Positions 52,148-54,277 of a stretch of DNA of 54,277 nucleotides are shown here, piece after piece. A program made the translations under genes and the position numbers. The notes under the pieces were generated by a model, which did no database searches, had not been told where the DNA came from, and saw nothing but the letters and a program-made list of their open reading frames with translations. Origin of the DNA: Mycobacterium sp. (GTDB taxonomy: Bacteria; Actinomycetota; Actinomycetes; Mycobacteriales; Mycobacteriaceae); contig JAGQTQ010000037.1 in assembly GCA_020438905.1 (NCBI GenBank), positions 1 through 54,277 of the forward strand, read 5' to 3'. Each line of letters starts with the position of its first letter. Within the stretch, counting starts at the first letter, position 1.

Positions 52148-52177
52148 CTGACACTGCTAGCTTGTCGCATCGATTAT
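52148..52177 (+). promoter_or_regulatory. Candidate promoter of the small secreted protein
   Basis: CTGACA (52148-52153) and GATTAT (52172-52177) are separated by 18 bases, and GGAAGG followed by CAGGGA precedes the ATG at 52194. It lies in the 160-base divergent gap after the aspC start. Confidence 0.4.
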
Positions 52178-52193
52178 CCGGAAGGCGCAGGGA

Positions 52194-52622
52194 ATGAGAC
52201 TGGCAATCGCACGCGCGGTGGTGACGGGTGGCTCCATGGCGGCTGCCGCCCTCGGCGGAGCGGTCCCGGCGCTGGCCGAACCGCCGCTGCTCAACGGCAC
52301 CTATGACATCAAAGGCGGTGACCAGGACTCGTTCTGGACGGCATCGTCGACCTGCGCCACTGACGGCTGCATCGCCAAGATCAACAGCAACGTCGGCTGG
52401 AGCGGCAATGCCGTGATGAACGGCGGACGGTGGAATCTCACCGTGACCAAGCCCGACGGTGTGGTCTGCGACAACGGGGCCTACGCGCCGGTGGTCATCG
52501 CCTACTCGGTGGACGCGGTGACCGGTGCGGGGACCGTGACCGCCGACTCCAACGGCGAGTGCCCGGGCGGTCAGGTCACCGCGGCCCAGTTCCAGGTCCA
52601 GAAGATCAGCAACTTCTCCTAA
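52194..52622 (+). CDS. Small secreted cysteine-containing protein
   Basis: A 142-residue exported protein of unknown function. The N-terminal signal peptide (MRLAIARAVVTGGSMAAAAL) would be cut after PALA at about residue 28. The mature domain of about 114 residues has four cysteines (STCATDGCIAK, VVCDNGAY, GECPGG), which probably form two disulfides, and a strand-rich pattern (GTYDIKGGDQDSFWTA; GRWNLTVTKPDG) seen in mycobacterial secreted proteins that lack an assigned function. Its stop overlaps the stop of the iron-sulfur reductase gene. Confidence 0.82.
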   Translation: MRLAIARAVVTGGSMAAAALGGAVPALAEPPLLNGTYDIKGGDQDSFWTASSTCATDGCIAKINSNVGWSGNAVMNGGRWNLTVTKPDGVVCDNGAYAPVVIAYSVDAVTGAGTVTADSNGECPGGQVTAAQFQVQKISNFS

Positions 52623-54277
52623 CGGCGTTTGCCCGGCGGTCGGGCGCCCTTCGCCAGGCCCAGGCCCTTGACCGGCTTGGCCGGTTCAGCCTCCGCCGCA
52701 GCAGGCGCTGCGGGTTCGGCGGGCCCAGTGGCACCGGGCTCAGTGGCAGCGGGTGCAGTGGCAGCGGGCTCAGTCGCAGCGGGCTCGGCCGGAGCGGCGG
52801 TCTCAGTTGTGGCTTTCCTGGCGCCGGGGCGGCGGGCGCCGGGTGCCATACCGAGCCCCTTGACGGGCGTTTCCGGCTGAGCGACGGGGGCGGCCGGCGC
52901 CGTTTCAGCGGCCGGTGCCACCGGTGTGGCCGCCGCAGAAGCCGCCGGTGCGGCCTTCTTGGCGCCGGGGCGGCGTGCACCAGCGGCCATGCCCAGTCCC
53001 TTGACCGGGGCCTCCGGCTGAGCGGCTGGCGCCGGGGCCGCCTCGGCGGCCGGTGCGGCCGGGGCAGGCGCCGGTGCGGCCTTCTTGGCCCCCGGGCGTT
53101 TGGCGCCCGCGGCCATGCCCAGCCCCTTGGCCGGTGCCGCGGCAGCGGGAGCAGCGGGAGCCTCGGGCGCGGCAGCCGGGGCGGTCTGGGCCACCGGTTC
53201 GGGCGTCGCGGTGGGCTGGGGCGCCGCAGGCTTGACCGCGGGAGCGGCCGCGGCGGCCAGCTTGGCGGCCGTGCCCTTCTCCGGCAGCGTGATCGTGGCG
53301 CGGTCCAGCGAGCCCAGCAGCAGCTGGGCCACGTCGACCACCTCGACCTCCTCGGCCTTGCCCCGGTCGCCGACGCCGTCGGAGAGCATCACCCGGCAGA
53401 ACGGGCAGCCGGTGGCGATCGTCGTCGCGTCCAGGGTCAGCGCCTCATCGACGCGGTTGTGGTTGACGCGCTCGCCGAGGTGCTCCTCCATCCACATCCG
53501 GGCTCCGCCGGCACCGCAGCAGAAGCCGCGCTCGGCGTGCCGCGGCATCTCGGTCAGCGTCGCGCCGGAGGCCCCGATGAGATCGCGGGGCGCCTCGTAG
53601 ACCTTGTTGTGCCGGCCCAGGTAGCACGGATCGTGGTAGGTCAGCGTGCCGCCGTCGACGCGGTTGACCGGGACGAGTTTCTTGTCGCGCACGAGTCGGT
53701 TGAGCAGCTGGGTGTGGTGCAGGACGGTGTAGCTGCCGCCGACCTGGGGATACTCGCGGCCCAGCGTGTTGAAGCAGTGCGGGCAGGTGACCACGACCTT
53801 GCGGTCGACCCGCTCGACACCGGAGAACAGGTCATTGAGGGTTTCGACGTTCTGCGCCGCCAGCTGCTGGAACAGGAACTCGTTGCCCGAGCGTCGCGCC
53901 GAGTCGCCGGTGCAGGTCTCGGCCTCGCCCAGCACCAGGAACTTCACCCCGGCCGCGGAGAGCAGTTCGGCGACCGCTTTGGTGGTCTTCTTGGCGCGGT
54001 CGTCGAGTGCACCCGCGCAGCCGACCCAGAACAGGTACTCGAACCCGGCGAAGGAGTCCACGTCTTTGCCGTAGACCGGGACGTCGAAGTCGACCTCGTC
54101 GATCCAGGTGAGGCGCTCCTTGGCGTTCTGGCCCCAGGGGTTGCCCTTGGTCTCGAGGCTCTTGTAGAGGCCGCCGAGCTCGCCGGGGAACTCCGACTCC
54201 ATCATCACCTGGTAGCGGCGCATGTCGACGATGTGGTCGATGTGTTCGATGTCCACCGGGCACTGCTCGACGCACGC
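52619..54277 (-). CDS. HdrD/GlpC-like iron-sulfur oxidoreductase (Rv0338c-like), C-terminal part
   Basis: The gene runs off the right edge: the frame is open to 54277 (Ala-Cys-Val-Glu-Gln-Cys-Pro-Val-Asp), so about 552 C-terminal residues are seen. It contains the end of a ferredoxin-type 4Fe-4S motif and the two CCG-type cysteine domains of heterodisulfide-reductase-like proteins: VGCAGALDDR, AETCTGDSARR, VTCPHCFNTLG, DPCYLGRHN and RGFCCGAGGARMW. The catalytic part would carry an unusual 4Fe-4S cluster and move electrons at the membrane. After residue 330 the tail is Ala/Pro-rich with four repeats of Lys-Gly-Leu-Gly-Met/Leu-Ala-x-Gly-Ala followed by Arg/Lys-Pro-Gly-Ala-Lys. Rv0338c is regarded as essential, as I recall. 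Confidence 0.93.
   Translation of the reverse strand, partial: ACVEQCPVDIEHIDHIVDMRRYQVMMESEFPGELGGLYKSLETKGNPWGQNAKERLTWIDEVDFDVPVYGKDVDSFAGFEYLFWVGCAGALDDRAKKTTKAVAELLSAAGVKFLVLGEAETCTGDSARRSGNEFLFQQLAAQNVETLNDLFSGVERVDRKVVVTCPHCFNTLGREYPQVGGSYTVLHHTQLLNRLVRDKKLVPVNRVDGGTLTYHDPCYLGRHNKVYEAPRDLIGASGATLTEMPRHAERGFCCGAGGARMWMEEHLGERVNHNRVDEALTLDATTIATGCPFCRVMLSDGVGDRGKAEEVEVVDVAQLLLGSLDRATITLPEKGTAAKLAAAAAPAVKPAAPQPTATPEPVAQTAPAAAPEAPAAPAAAAPAKGLGMAAGAKRPGAKKAAPAPAPAAPAAEAAPAPAAQPEAPVKGLGMAAGARRPGAKKAAPAASAAATPVAPAAETAPAAPVAQPETPVKGLGMAPGARRPGARKATTETAAPAEPAATEPAATAPAATEPGATGPAEPAAPAAAEAEPAKPVKGLGLAKGARPPGKRR
52622..53132 (-). repeat. Four KGLG-x-GA-x-PG repeats in the reductase tail
   Basis: Repeat units lie around 52622-52669, 52810-52862, 52951-53003 and 53081-53132. 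Each codes for KGLG(M/L)A, then GA, one or two basic residues and a PG(A/K)K end, spaced by 55-75 codon-scale Ala/Pro-rich linkers. The units differ at third codon positions, so they are not recent copies. Confidence 0.85.

Overview
The window is high-GC actinobacterial DNA that is almost certainly mycobacterial (Mycobacterium/Mycolicibacterium). The evidence is a PE-PPE-domain protein, a chromosomal AAC(2')-I acetyltransferase, a mycothiol-type DinB/MDMPI protein, many FadE/FadD genes, a glycosyl hydrolase family 16 protein with a twin-arginine leader, and gene neighbourhoods I recognise from M. tuberculosis. These include pckG; fadE3 with the Rv0216-like hydratase; aac with pxpC and pxpB; fadD2 with fadE6; and tRNA-Gly, dcd, the Rv0332/Rv0333-like pair, rmlA, aspC and the Rv0338c-like gene. 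Rv correspondences are from memory of the families, not from a search. No insertion sequence, CRISPR array, rRNA or prophage was seen, and no gene-free stretch exceeds 300 bases.

Layout. 1-9002: the 3' end of PEP carboxykinase, a DUF4436 membrane protein, fadE3 divergent from a double-hotdog hydratase, a type B carboxylesterase, and a three-gene operon of an alpha/beta hydrolase plus two acyl-CoA dehydrogenases. 9066-13447: an operon on the minus strand running tetR, Tat lipoprotein (siderophore-binding type), YhhQ-type transporter, pxpB, pxpC, aac(2'). 13483-16865: a 37-bp tandem repeat derived from the end of lysE, then lysE, a POT peptide transporter, and a peroxiredoxin-rhodanese pair under a CsoR/CstR-like operator. 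16858-29340: a lipid/acyl-CoA region with a glutaredoxin-like gene, a glutaryl-CoA dehydrogenase type fadE, two TetR regulators, a sulfatase coupled to an SRPBCC protein, fadD2, a fused fadE6, an MpaB-type oxygenase, a methyltransferase and an alpha/beta hydrolase.

29396-38878: an unrecognised Pro/Ala-rich two-gene operon, an L,D-transpeptidase-like secreted protein, an NTF2-like protein, two unknown proteins, a PE-PPE hydrolase, the GH16 protein, and a DUF5993-DsbB pair. 38875-44013: an accessory-looking cluster with an FAD monooxygenase, a cysteine-less racemase-fold protein, a frameshifted HemB paralogue and an MFS transporter on the minus strand, opposite a second cysteine-less racemase-fold protein. 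44058-54277: vapBC, tRNA-Gly(CCC), dcd, an actin/Hsp70-like proline-rich membrane protein, the Rv0332/Rv0333/rmlA run, aspC with a YibE/F-type membrane protein, a small secreted protein, and the C-terminal part of an HdrD-like iron-sulfur reductase with four Lys/Arg-Pro-Gly tail repeats.

The most interesting items are the 38875-44013 cluster (a possible small-molecule pathway using a non-haem HemB homologue), the peroxiredoxin-rhodanese operon with its metal/persulfide-sensor-type operator, and the presence in one window of the same two acyl-CoA dehydrogenase types both as separate adjacent genes and as a single fused protein.
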